64,000 bases of DNA from Campylobacterales bacterium (GTDB taxonomy: Bacteria; Campylobacterota; Campylobacteria; Campylobacterales; Sulfurimonadaceae): the NCBI GenBank assembly GCA_016938735.1, contig JAFGUB010000037.1, forward strand, positions 62,001 to 126,000, read 5' to 3'. The notes under the pieces were generated by a model. It searched no databases. It was not told the DNA's origin and saw only the letters and a list, made by a program, of their open reading frames with translations. The number at the start of each line of letters is the position of its first letter. Position 1 is the stretch's first letter. The translations under genes were made by a program, and so were the position numbers. Positions 1-7,774 of this stretch are shown here, one piece after another.

Positions 1-84
1 ATTGGCTAAATTGTTTGCCACCACATCAAGCCGGTTAAACTGCGTCACCATACCGCCGGCTGCCGAGTAGTATCCGCTTTGCAT
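1..84 (-). CDS. Flagellar rod/hook family protein, N-terminus only
   Basis: Only the first 28 codons lie in the window; the gene runs off the left edge. The N-terminus reads MQSGYYSAAGGMVTQFNRLD and then VVANNLAN, the signature start of the FlgF/FlgG/FlgE rod-hook family, whose N-terminal helices pack in the axial structure of the flagellum. The start is set by a strong GGAGG six bases upstream of the ATG. The gene diverges from rpoD and has a sigma-54-type promoter 34 bp upstream. FlgF (FlgG2) is the likeliest member, but FlgG cannot be excluded from 28 residues. Confidence 0.85.
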   Translation of the reverse strand, partial: MQSGYYSAAGGMVTQFNRLDVVANNLAN

Positions 85-117
85 ATCACGCCTCCGGATA
101 TTGATTTGGAGTATAAA

Positions 118-134
118 AGCAATTGGTGTTCCAA
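118..134 (-). promoter_or_regulatory. Sigma-54 (RpoN) promoter of the flagellar gene
   Basis: Read on the minus strand the site is TTGGAACACCAATTGCT: GG and GC dinucleotides exactly ten bases apart, close to the TGGCAC-N5-TTGCW consensus. Transcription should start near 107, giving a leader of about 23 bases. Rod and hook genes of Campylobacterota are known RpoN targets, and rpoN itself lies at 60277-61545. Confidence 0.75.
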
Positions 135-197
135 TCCCAAGAAAAGCCTTCCATTGGTTATTTTGGTACACCTAAGCAATATTTTAAAATATTTCGG

Positions 198-203
198 TAT
201 AAT
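198..203 (+). promoter_or_regulatory. -10 box of rpoD
   Basis: TATAAT preceded by AT-rich sequence and without a recognisable -35 box, as usual for the vegetative sigma factor of Campylobacterota. It leaves a leader of roughly 60 bases before the rpoD start. Confidence 0.6.
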
Positions 204-273
204 CCACTTCTTTTAAAATCATAAAAAGCACCTGTTCATCCCATCCCCCTACGAAGCGGAGTACCTCCCCAAT

Positions 274-2151
274 ATGACCTCCAAAGATCTCAACAAGACC
301 CTTGAAAAGCTCTTCAGTGAGCACAAATCGGAAAACTGTCTCACTTATGAGTCGGTCGTCTCCAAATTCGACAAGCAGCCGACACAGACCCAGATCAAAG
401 CCGTGCTCAAGCTCGTGCAAAAGTATGATCGATGCCTCTATACTGCTTCTGAGCACGCGAAACTTCTCAACATTCAAGAAGCCGAAGCTAAACGTGTCGC
501 ACAGCAAAAACTGTTGGATGAAAGCGATGCCGAAGATTTCGATATTTTGCAAAAACACGAACTCATGGAGTGGTCACGCTCAGACTCTCCCGTGCGGATG
601 TATCTTCGCGAAATGGGTCAAATTCCGCTGCTCAGCAAAGAAGAGGAGATTGAGATCTCTAAAAAGATCGAATTAGGCGAAGGCATCATCATCGATGCGA
701 TCTGCTCCGTTCCTTACCTTATCGACTTCATTTTGGACTACAAAGACCCGCTTATCAACCGTGAACGTCGCGTTAAAGAGCTCTTTAAAAGTTTTGAAGA
801 CGAAAAAGACGATGACAGTGAAAGTGATGATGAGAGCGATAACGAGAGCGAGGACGAAAGCGAAGAGGGTGTAGAGAAGGTTCAAAGCGCCAAAGACCGA
901 AAGCGGGTCGATAAGGTAATTGAAAGCTTCAAGGCGCTCGAAAAAGCCAAAAAAGAGTGGCTCAAAGTGACCGAAAAGGCCGATCCCGCCTTTTTTGAGC
1001 AGACGGAGATGACCGAAGAGTCGCTGACCTATTTTATGAACATGACCTTTAAAAAATTGGTACTGCGCGAGAAGCTGCTCGATCTGGGACCAACCTCAAA
1101 ACTCATCAACGAATTGGTGCGTTCGATGGAGACAGCGCTTAAAAGTGATGAAGGTTTCGATAAAGAGCTGCGTCGTCTTGAATACAAACTGCCCCTTTTT
1201 AATGATACCCTGCGCAAAAATCACACAGAGATCATCAAACAGATCACCGATCTGACCAAAGAGCAGATTGCCCTTAAAGTGCCCGAAGCGACGATGGTGA
1301 GTACCTATATGGAGATCAAAAAGCTGATCCAAACCAAAGAGGCATCCAAAAGCAGCTTTAATATGGAACCCGATAAGTTACATGTAATCTTAGAGCAGAT
1401 CAAACGCGGTAAAAGCATCTCCGAAATGGCTAAAACCCGTATGGCTAAATCCAACCTTCGTCTGGTGGTTTCGATTGCCAAGCGCTACACCAACCGCGGT
1501 CTGCCCTTTTTGGATCTGATCCAAGAGGGCAATATCGGCCTGATGAAAGCGGTCGATAAGTTTGAGTACCACAAAGGCTTCAAATTCTCCACCTACGCGA
1601 CGTGGTGGATCCGTCAGGCGATCAGCCGCGCCATCGCGGATCAGGCCAGAACGATCCGTATTCCGATCCATATGATCGAAACCATCAACCGCATCAACAA
1701 GATCATGCGCAAATACCTCCAAGAGCATGGCCGCGAACCTAGTGTGGAGATTATTGCCGAAGAGGTGGGGCTCTCAGCCGAGAAGGTCAAAAACGTGATT
1801 AAAATCACCAAAGAGCCGATCTCGCTTGAAGCACCCATCGGCAATGAAGAGGATGGTCGCTTTGGAGACTTTATTGAGGATAAAACCTCCCTCTCTCCCT
1901 CTGATGCGATTCTTAAAGACGATCTGAAAATCCAAATCGAGCAGGTGCTTGAGCAGCTCAACGAGCGTGAAAAAGCGGTCATCAAGATGCGTTTTGGGAT
2001 TATGGATGATGAGAGTGACCGCACGCTTGAAGAGATCGGAAAAGAGCTCAACGTCACCCGTGAACGGGTACGTCAAATCGAGAGTAGCGCCATCAAAAAG
2101 CTCAAACATCCCAAAGTCGGGCGCAAACTTAAAAACTACATCGAGGAATAA
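274..2151 (+). CDS. rpoD: RNA polymerase primary sigma factor RpoD (sigma-70)
   Basis: Primary sigma factor that directs RNA polymerase to housekeeping promoters. Region 1.2 lies near residues 103-135 ([16 protein letters not shown]). Region 2 is complete, with [16 protein letters not shown] and [17 protein letters not shown] around residues 390-455. Region 4 ends in [20 protein letters not shown], the -35-binding helix-turn-helix. The non-conserved region after 1.2 holds a very acidic stretch at about residues 174-199, almost only D, E and S. The length of 625 aa fits the family. The start has only a distant GCGGAG as ribosome site, so it is less certain than the gene. Codons near 1378 carry a TTACATGTAA palindrome. 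Confidence 0.97.
   Translation: MTSKDLNKTLEKLFSEHKSENCLTYESVVSKFDKQPTQTQIKAVLKLVQKYDRCLYTASEHAKLLNIQEAEAKRVAQQKLLDESDAEDFDILQKHELMEWSRSDSPVRMYLREMGQIPLLSKEEEIEISKKIELGEGIIIDAICSVPYLIDFILDYKDPLINRERRVKELFKSFEDEKDDDSESDDESDNESEDESEEGVEKVQSAKDRKRVDKVIESFKALEKAKKEWLKVTEKADPAFFEQTEMTEESLTYFMNMTFKKLVLREKLLDLGPTSKLINELVRSMETALKSDEGFDKELRRLEYKLPLFNDTLRKNHTEIIKQITDLTKEQIALKVPEATMVSTYMEIKKLIQTKEASKSSFNMEPDKLHVILEQIKRGKSISEMAKTRMAKSNLRLVVSIAKRYTNRGLPFLDLIQEGNIGLMKAVDKFEYHKGFKFSTYATWWIRQAISRAIADQARTIRIPIHMIETINRINKIMRKYLQEHGREPSVEIIAEEVGLSAEKVKNVIKITKEPISLEAPIGNEEDGRFGDFIEDKTSLSPSDAILKDDLKIQIEQVLEQLNEREKAVIKMRFGIMDDESDRTLEEIGKELNVTRERVRQIESSAIKKLKHPKVGRKLKNYIEE
1378..1387. repeat. TTACATGTAA palindrome, coding copy
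   Basis: Exact copy in rpoD, read as KLHVIL. First of the 22 exact copies in the window. Confidence 0.9.
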
Positions 2152-2837
2152 TGACCTTCGAGCAGCAGTGGATTGAGTATGACTACAATCCGTTTATTCT
2201 CTTTAACGCTTCGGCCAAGGTAGTCTCGCTCAATGCCGAAGCGCAATTTTTGCTGGGCAGCGTTGATGCCAAAGCGCTCTATGATCTGGCCATCACCTAC
2301 GCCAGCAACTCCTTTGGCTTTCATACCACCTTTATGGATCTGGAGTACGGACGCTACAAGTTCTTCGGCATCACCGTAGGGTATGAAGATGAGGAGTTTA
2401 TCGGCATCCGGCTCTATCAGATGCCTTCATTTAAATTCTCCAAACCCAAAGAGCACGGCGATAAGATCAACGTCTACACCATCATCGATCTGTGTATCAG
2501 CTCCAACTCCATCGGCAATTCGATAGTCTTTAAAAAGGAGTTCGACCCTACTCTACCCGAAATTCGCCTGCAGGCGGATGCCTTTATCAAGATGATCAAC
2601 AAGATCATCCTCTCTATGCAGGAGAACCGCGAGATCTACTTCAAAATTTATTTTCGCGTAGGTGAACATGTTCGGTTTGAGGGGATTAAATATGCGATCT
2701 TCTCACTCGAAGTGAGCGCCGCCAAGCTCAATCCGCGCTACTCCGGCGAGATTCAGATGCTCGCCGATGAGAACCATCTCTTTATCGAGTTTAAAGAGGA
2801 TCGCGTCACGATCAATATTCCGATTGTGACCGAATAA
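2151..2837 (+). CDS. PAS-like protein coupled to rpoD, function unknown
   Basis: A 228-aa soluble protein whose ATG overlaps the rpoD stop by one base (TAATG), so it is probably translated by coupling. The first ~90 residues look PAS-like, as in sensor kinases (NPFILFNASAKVVSLNAEAQ, then a GxxxY/FFG-rich sheet region). The remainder resembles the histidine-kinase dimer and ATPase fold in outline (MINKIILSMQENREIYFKIY), but no phosphorylatable His and no N, G1 or G2 box is visible. A kinase-derived sensor or scaffold is possible. I do not recognise the family with certainty. Confidence 0.75.
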   Translation: MTFEQQWIEYDYNPFILFNASAKVVSLNAEAQFLLGSVDAKALYDLAITYASNSFGFHTTFMDLEYGRYKFFGITVGYEDEEFIGIRLYQMPSFKFSKPKEHGDKINVYTIIDLCISSNSIGNSIVFKKEFDPTLPEIRLQADAFIKMINKIILSMQENREIYFKIYFRVGEHVRFEGIKYAIFSLEVSAAKLNPRYSGEIQMLADENHLFIEFKEDRVTINIPIVTE

Positions 2838-3318
2838 AGAGCGCTTTACCCAGCAGCAGCGCACTTAAAATACCTACGCCCAAACCAAGCATATAGGGCG
2901 CAAGGGCCAATATCCCGTTGTTGCGAAGGCCTATAAAGCCTACCACCAGCAGTCCGTAAGGTACAAGCCGATAGAGCGATACCAAAGCGGGAGCCCCCGT
3001 TTTGAATCCTGCCACCCTCTGAGCTTTGAGTTTTGCCTTCTCCTCTTTAAGCACCTCTGCAATATCACGCTCTTCATCTGAAGGTTCGTCATAAAGCCCG
3101 TGAGGATCTTCGATCTGATCGATGACGTCACGTGCATCGTGCGCTTCATGCTCTGCCACGCGCTGCGCGACCAGTTTACGGTAGCTGTACATTGATCCTA
3201 GCAAAACCACAAAACTGCTGATCCAACCGATCTGGAAATTGAGATAGACCGAGAGACCTTCCAGCAACAAGAGCAGCATCAACGCCTGAACGATCAGCAC
3301 TCCTTTAACGTGTCGCAT
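2812..3318 (-). CDS. Integral membrane protein of the hemL operon
   Basis: A 168-aa protein with two hydrophobic segments at the N-terminus (VLIVQALMLLLLLEGL and WISSFVVLLGSMY), a charged coiled-coil-like middle rich in E, D and K, and two more hydrophobic segments at the C-terminus. The start chosen (MRHVKG) overlaps the end of the AtpZ-like gene by 14 bp; a longer reading frame would run deep into that gene. Its last 26 bp overlap the convergent gene 2151-2837. A small membrane protein next to hemL is also known in Campylobacter jejuni. Function unknown. Confidence 0.8.
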   Translation of the reverse strand: MRHVKGVLIVQALMLLLLLEGLSVYLNFQIGWISSFVVLLGSMYSYRKLVAQRVAEHEAHDARDVIDQIEDPHGLYDEPSDEERDIAEVLKEEKAKLKAQRVAGFKTGAPALVSLYRLVPYGLLVVGFIGLRNNGILALAPYMLGLGVGILSALLLGKALFIRSQSEY

Positions 3319-3607
3319 CGTCCTCATCTTCATCATCAAGATATTTTTGGTGGTTGTAGCGCGGATCTTTGGCCAGCTTTTCAAACTCTTTGTACTGTTT
3401 GGAGTAGGCTTTGTAGACATTTAAAAAAGCCGCCGCGAGACCGATAAAGACCCCGACCCACAGCAGCCAGCCGATGCCGGTGAGATGGCGCAGCCCCAAT
3501 CCGATCCCCACACCGATCAGTACGGCCACCACCATAGAGATACCTAAAGAGAGGCTCTCCGCTCCTTCGATAATGGGCTTAAGCCTCGGTTTTTGCTCTT
3601 CAGCCAT
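3305..3607 (-). CDS. AtpZ/AtpI-family small membrane protein
   Basis: A 100-aa protein with two transmembrane helices: [17 protein letters not shown], and [20 protein letters not shown] after a short loop. This GxGxGxGL plus GxxxGxxAAFxNVYK layout belongs to the AtpZ/AtpI family, proposed to help F-type ATP synthase assembly or Mg2+ supply; here no atp genes are adjacent. The C-terminus is an acidic tail ending [10 protein letters not shown]. The MAEEQK start overlaps the hemL stop by 8 bp; a start four codons upstream is possible. Confidence 0.8.
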   Translation of the reverse strand: MAEEQKPRLKPIIEGAESLSLGISMVVAVLIGVGIGLGLRHLTGIGWLLWVGVFIGLAAAFLNVYKAYSKQYKEFEKLAKDPRYNHQKYLDDEDEDDATR

Positions 3608-4889
3608 GGAGCCGTCCAAAGACGCGTGCGCTGGCTTCGATGGTCGCTTCGATCATCGCATCGGTCGTAGCCGTGGAGATGAAGCCCGTCTCGAACTGCG
3701 AACAGGCGAAATAGAAGCCCTCTTCGAGCATTCCACGGTGAAACGCGGCAAAACGCGCCGTATCGCTGCGCAGGGCGTCGTCAAAATTCATCACCGGTGC
3801 GTCATTGAAGAAGAAGCCGAACATCGATCCGCGTACGTCTACATGTAAGGCGATACCGTTGGCCTCTGCCGCCGTTTTCATCCCCTCAACCAGACGGCGT
3901 GCGCGTGCTTCAAGGGTAGCGAGCACGGGCGCGTGGGCTTTGAGCTTTTTAATCGCCGCCAGACCTGCCGCCATGGCTACGGGATTGCCGCTGAGGGTTC
4001 CGGCTTGATAGACCGGCCCTTCAGGCGAGAGCTGCGCCATGATCTCGCGGCGACCGCCAAAGGCACCCACGGGCATACCGCCGCCGATCACCTTGCCCAA
4101 AGTAATCAGATCAGGTTTGGTGCCGGTGATGCTCTCCGCGCCATACAGTGACGCGCGAAAACCGCTCATCACTTCATCGTAAATCAGCAGCGCTCCGTGT
4201 GCGTCGCAAAGGCTACGCAGTTCCGCCAAAAACTCCTTGGTCGCAGGCACCAGCCCCATATTGCCCGCAATCGGTTCAATGATCACACAAGCAACACCGG
4301 AGCTTTGCTCAAAGCAGCGCTTGACACTTTCGATGTCGTTGTATTTGGCCAACAGGGTGTGTTTGGTAAAGTCGGCAGGTACGCCGGGGGAGCTGGGGTT
4401 GCCGAAGGTAGCCGCGCCCGAACCCGCTTGAACCAGAAGCGCGTCGCTGTGGCCGTGGTAGCACCCCTCGAACTTGATGATGTCGTCACGTCCGGTAAAG
4501 CCGCGCGCCAACCGGATCGCGCTCATCACCGCTTCGGTACCGCTGCTCACAAAGCGCACCTTATCCATCGAATCAAACAGCCCCACGACCTCTTTAGCCA
4601 GCTCTGTCTCAGCCAGTGTGGGCGCACCGAAACTCAGACCGTTTCTGACGGCTTCAATCACCGCCGCTTCGATGCTCTCGTCTCGATGCCCAAATAGCAG
4701 CGGCCCCCAGCTCTGCACATAATCGACGTAGCGGTTACCGTCGATATCGATCAGATAACCGCCCTCCCCTTTGGCGATAAAGAGCGGCGTGCCGCCGACA
4801 CTTTTAAAAGCGCGAACAGGCGAGTTGACGCCGCCGGGAATAAGCTGCTGCGCGGCTTCAAAAGCCGCTTGGGATGCGGTAGTATTCAT
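3600..4889 (-). CDS. hemL: Glutamate-1-semialdehyde 2,1-aminomutase
   Basis: PLP enzyme that converts glutamate-1-semialdehyde to 5-aminolevulinate, the last step of the C5 route to tetrapyrroles. The 429-aa protein begins [20 protein letters not shown] and has the PLP lysine in [19 protein letters not shown], the [15 protein letters not shown] cofactor loop and the aspartate in [15 protein letters not shown] sits seven bases before the ATG; an in-frame start 12 codons upstream would overlap the promoter and is rejected. It heads an operon with two small membrane protein genes and diverges from the TonB-like gene. Confidence 0.96.
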   Translation of the reverse strand: MNTTASQAAFEAAQQLIPGGVNSPVRAFKSVGGTPLFIAKGEGGYLIDIDGNRYVDYVQSWGPLLFGHRDESIEAAVIEAVRNGLSFGAPTLAETELAKEVVGLFDSMDKVRFVSSGTEAVMSAIRLARGFTGRDDIIKFEGCYHGHSDALLVQAGSGAATFGNPSSPGVPADFTKHTLLAKYNDIESVKRCFEQSSGVACVIIEPIAGNMGLVPATKEFLAELRSLCDAHGALLIYDEVMSGFRASLYGAESITGTKPDLITLGKVIGGGMPVGAFGGRREIMAQLSPEGPVYQAGTLSGNPVAMAAGLAAIKKLKAHAPVLATLEARARRLVEGMKTAAEANGIALHVDVRGSMFGFFFNDAPVMNFDDALRSDTARFAAFHRGMLEEGFYFACSQFETGFISTATTDAMIEATIEASARVFGRLHG

Positions 4890-4914
4890 GAATCGTTCCT
4901 CAATTTTTGGTGCC

Positions 4915-4952
4915 ATTATAGCCAAAGCACATTAACCCCCTTTGGCTATAAT
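4915..4952. promoter_or_regulatory. Divergent hemL / TonB-like promoter on a perfect inverted repeat
   Basis: ATTATAGCCAAAG (4915-4927) is the exact reverse complement of CTTTGGCTATAAT (4940-4952), with a 12-bp spacer. Each arm contains a TATAAT -10 box pointing outward, one for hemL and one for the gene at 4978, so the -35 areas of the two promoters overlap face to face. Confidence 0.7.
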
Positions 4953-4959
4953 TCCGGCC

Positions 4960-4969
4960 TTACATGTAA
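4960..4969. repeat. TTACATGTAA palindrome, leader copy
   Basis: Exact copy in the leader of the TonB-like gene. Its last bases form the Shine-Dalgarno stretch TAAAGGA before the ATG at 4978. Confidence 0.9.
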
Positions 4970-4977
4970 AGGAACCC

Positions 4978-5808
4978 ATGAGTCGCTCGAGCGCCGCTTT
5001 TTTGATCGCCCTGCTCTTTCATCTACTCTTGCTTGCGCTCTTTTGGATCGCAGTGCAGCAGCTTGCGCTGACGCCAAAATCTCCGCCCAAAGAGCCTCAG
5101 CGGATCAAAGTGTCGCTCAAAGAGCAGCCCAAAGCGGCCAAAGAGTCCTTTGAGCACAAACCCGTAGCCCCCTCGCCCATAGCGCCGCCCCTGCCTAAAG
5201 GCAAGCAGCTCAAAGAGGTTAGCAAAGAGCACTTTGTTGCACCACCTAAAGAGCCCATTCCCACGCAGCCCATTAACCAAGACCAAGAGAGAGCGGAACC
5301 CAAAGCGCCCAAAACGGCACCGCTGCCACCAAAAGAGAAGCAGCTTCCCCTACCCAGCACGCCAAAAAAAGAGCCAAGCCTCTATGATCGCCTCTCAAAG
5401 CCATCCCCAAAAGAACAGGAGCAACCCAAACAAACGGCGCGCGAAAGCCGTATCAGCGGCGACGTGAAGGAGCTTTACGGAGATGAGTTCGGCAAGCTGA
5501 GTGAAGGGGAGCAGAAGTATATTTTAGACAATCAGGAGATCATGCGGCGCATCACTCAAGAGGTGCTCAACCGCGTCGGAAGCGTCAATATCCCCCAAAA
5601 TCTGCGCGTCAACCGACACAACATCGTTGAGTTCTATCTGCATCCTAACGGCGATATCTCTGATCTGAAATTCATAGAACGCAGCGGTTTTTACATTCTT
5701 GATGAGACTACCAAAGAGACTATCGAGTACGCCTACAGCCGCTATCCGCGACCGTCGCAAAAAACACTGATACGGTATCGGGTGGGGTACTATCTGCAGG
5801 GGTACTAG
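4978..5808 (+). CDS. TonB-family energy-transducer-like protein
   Basis: A 276-aa protein with an N-terminal signal anchor (FLIALLFHLLLLALFWIAV), a long periplasmic linker of about 140 residues rich in P, K, E and Q, and a C-terminal globular domain of about 90 residues (VEFYLHPNGDISDLKF, then a YPRPS segment and a tyrosine-rich end). This is the architecture of TonB/TolA-type proteins that carry proton-motive energy across the periplasm. No exbB or exbD is adjacent, so TonB and TolA cannot be separated from context. AAGGA seven bases before the ATG fixes the start; a start 12 codons upstream lacks a ribosome site. Confidence 0.8.
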   Translation: MSRSSAAFLIALLFHLLLLALFWIAVQQLALTPKSPPKEPQRIKVSLKEQPKAAKESFEHKPVAPSPIAPPLPKGKQLKEVSKEHFVAPPKEPIPTQPINQDQERAEPKAPKTAPLPPKEKQLPLPSTPKKEPSLYDRLSKPSPKEQEQPKQTARESRISGDVKELYGDEFGKLSEGEQKYILDNQEIMRRITQEVLNRVGSVNIPQNLRVNRHNIVEFYLHPNGDISDLKFIERSGFYILDETTKETIEYAYSRYPRPSQKTLIRYRVGYYLQGY

Positions 5809-5809
5809 C

Positions 5810-5833
5810 CTTACATGTAAGGCTTACATGTAA
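5810..5833. repeat. Two TTACATGTAA palindromes back to back between convergent genes
   Basis: Exact copies at 5811-5820 and 5824-5833 are separated by three bases and fill the gap between the stop codons of the TonB-like and YebC-like genes. The first is extended to a 14-bp perfect palindrome (CCTTACATGTAAGG). There is no T-tract on either strand, so this is not a canonical terminator. Confidence 0.9.
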
Positions 5834-5836
5834 CGC

Positions 5837-6547
5837 TTATTCGATGTTGGTGAAGACCTGCTGGACGTCGTCGTCTTCTTCGAGTTTGTCGATCAACTTC
5901 TCCACCTCAACCATCTGCTCTTCACTCAGGCTGATGGTGGTGTTGGGGATGCGCTGAAGGGCGGCTTTTTTCACCTCTATGCCCAGCTCCTCACAGCCGC
6001 GCGAAAGGGCGCCGAACTCCGTGTAGTCGCCGTATACGTAGACCGTTCCCTCATTCTCTTCGATGCTCTCAAGACCAAAATCGATGAGGGAGAGCTCCAG
6101 CTCCTCCAGATCCGCTCCTTCAGGCTTATCAAACTCAAAAACCGCTTTACGGGTGAACATAAACTCAAGCGAGCCGTTTTTGAGCAGTTCGCCGCCTGAT
6201 TTACTAAAGTAGCTGCGGACATTCGCAACGGTGCGGGTGCCGTTGTCAGTAGTGGTTTCGACAAAAAAGAGGACGCCAAAAGGACCTTTGCCCTCGTAGT
6301 TCAATTCGGCGATATCGGCAGCATCTTTGCCGCTGGCGCGTTTGATCGCCGCTTCGATGTTGTCTTTGGGCATGTTCTGCGCTTTGGCGGTCATGATGGC
6401 CAGACGCAATTTGGGGTTCATATCGGGATCGGTTCCGCCCTCTTTGGCGGCCATCGTGATGATTTTGCCCAGCTTTGGGAATACTCGAGACATATTCCCC
6501 CAGCGTTTCTCTTTTGCGGCGCGACGATATTCAAACGCTCTTCCCAT
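5837..6547 (-). CDS. YebC/PmpR-family regulator
   Basis: A 236-aa member of the YebC/TACO1 family: [45 protein letters not shown] and [19 protein letters not shown] are the family's hallmark segments, and the acidic C-terminus ends [14 protein letters not shown]. Family members are described as DNA-binding regulators or as translation factors that help ribosomes at polyproline stretches, so the role here is open. AAGGA lies ten bases before the ATG, and a TATAAT box on the same strand overlaps the end of the upstream gene. Confidence 0.93.
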   Translation of the reverse strand: MGRAFEYRRAAKEKRWGNMSRVFPKLGKIITMAAKEGGTDPDMNPKLRLAIMTAKAQNMPKDNIEAAIKRASGKDAADIAELNYEGKGPFGVLFFVETTTDNGTRTVANVRSYFSKSGGELLKNGSLEFMFTRKAVFEFDKPEGADLEELELSLIDFGLESIEENEGTVYVYGDYTEFGALSRGCEELGIEVKKAALQRIPNTTISLSEEQMVEVEKLIDKLEEDDDVQQVFTNIE

Positions 6548-6575
6548 GCTTTTACGTCCTTAAAAAATTTGTGAA

Positions 6576-6581
6576 ATTATA
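6576..6581 (-). promoter_or_regulatory. -10 box of the YebC-like gene
   Basis: TATAAT on the minus strand, placed across the stop codon of the upstream gene (6577-7731) and about 30 bases before the YebC ATG. Confidence 0.55.
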
Positions 6582-7731
6582 CCAATTTGGCGTTATGCTC
6601 GCCTAAAATATGCTCGATCTGATCGATGTCGCGTGATGAAAACTTATGCGATTCATCCATCTGTCGATCCATGTGCGCCACTTCGGTGACCGAAATCCCG
6701 AAGGGGTCTTTCTTAATCACCTTGATCTCGCCGCCTTGAAGGTTGACTTTGTCGAGGTTTTTGCGGGTGTGGGCCATGAAGTAGGTGAGCAGCAGCTCGT
6801 TGGTGTGCTCCTTTTCAATCGAGACGATCACCCGCTCGCTGATCGGCCCCTCATAAGCCGGAACCATCCGCTTAAACTCTGCGGCATCCATGTAGCCGAT
6901 GTAGATCTTGGTAAAAAGATCAACATAGCGTGTCACCGTTTTGGAGGTGAGAAAGCCCATGTTGAGCAGCGCTTTACCGGAGCGCAGCTTTTTGAAGATC
7001 CACGCGAGCGTGCCGTAGTAGTTGAAGCTCTCGATCTGCAGCCGCGAAGTGTTGCCGAGCTTATGGTGATCAAAGCGCTCAAAGGGGCGCAAGCGGCTCT
7101 TCTCCACACTTGAGAGATGCTCGAAAATAGGCATCGCGTCATACGGTTTGGTGACCCACACCACGCAGTAATCGGGCAATTGCTTGATCCCCGTCGCGCC
7201 GTCGTTGAGGACGATGAGCGCCTTGATGTCGTGCTTGGGAAAGATGGTCTGCAGCAGTGCGCGCTTTTTGCGCAGACGGCGTTTGAGGTTGGTGACCGAC
7301 TTGACCAGCGTCATTTCGACGAAGTAGATCTCGTTGGTCGTCACGATCAGCGCATCGAACTCGCCGATCTCTTTGGAGCGGTTGCGGTAGACGATCTGGC
7401 CTTTGGCGTTGACCGAGAGGGTGTTGGGCAGAGCGGCGGTGCTCTTTTTGTGCGGCCCTTTGAGGATGAAGACCTCCACGTCGCTGTGTGCGATGGCGTA
7501 GCGCAGGAGCTTTTCGTAAACGTAATTCTCAAACACCTCCCCCTCAAACGAACGGTAGCTGCTGAGAAAATGGGGATCATCAGGGGCAATCCCCTTTTTT
7601 TTGAGCGATAAAAGATGCTTGATATTGTAGTTGTAGTAATAGAGGTTGTCGCTGATGTCGCTGTGGTCGAGATCGCGGATGGAGGGACTGATCTTTAAAA
7701 TAAGCTTGACCTTACATGTAATTGTGCGCAT
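6577..7731 (-). CDS. Unknown protein, possible PD-(D/E)xK-like fold
   Basis: A 384-aa soluble protein that I do not recognise. Residues ~65-180 resemble the PD-(D/E)xK nuclease core in outline: a helix with FENYVYEKLLRY, then GEFDALIVTTNEIYFVEMT, where D and E fall at the metal-binding spacing but the catalytic lysine position is T. The next segment is highly basic (LKRRLRKKRALLQ). An inactive or divergent nuclease-fold protein is possible but unproven. The ribosome site is weak. A TTACATGTAA copy sits at codons 4-7 (ITCKV). Confidence 0.6.
   Translation of the reverse strand: MRTITCKVKLILKISPSIRDLDHSDISDNLYYYNYNIKHLLSLKKKGIAPDDPHFLSSYRSFEGEVFENYVYEKLLRYAIAHSDVEVFILKGPHKKSTAALPNTLSVNAKGQIVYRNRSKEIGEFDALIVTTNEIYFVEMTLVKSVTNLKRRLRKKRALLQTIFPKHDIKALIVLNDGATGIKQLPDYCVVWVTKPYDAMPIFEHLSSVEKSRLRPFERFDHHKLGNTSRLQIESFNYYGTLAWIFKKLRSGKALLNMGFLTSKTVTRYVDLFTKIYIGYMDAAEFKRMVPAYEGPISERVIVSIEKEHTNELLLTYFMAHTRKNLDKVNLQGGEIKVIKKDPFGISVTEVAHMDRQMDESHKFSSRDIDQIEHILGEHNAKLV
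7712..7721. repeat. TTACATGTAA palindrome, start-proximal coding copy
   Basis: Exact copy in codons 4-7 of the gene 6577-7731, read as part of ITCKV. Confidence 0.9.
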
Positions 7732-7774
7732 GGAGTGTAGCGGAAGAATCTTGAAGCGGCGGTAAGTTCCTCAC

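Noticed and set aside
2812-3420. A 202-aa form of the hemL-operon membrane protein
   Set aside because: The extra N-terminus is low-complexity readthrough of the AtpZ-like gene; MRHVKG is the sensible start.
5811-5820. TTACATGTAA copies as intrinsic terminators
   Set aside because: Most copies lie inside genes and none is followed by a T-tract; a 10-14 bp AT-rich palindrome would also make a weak hairpin.
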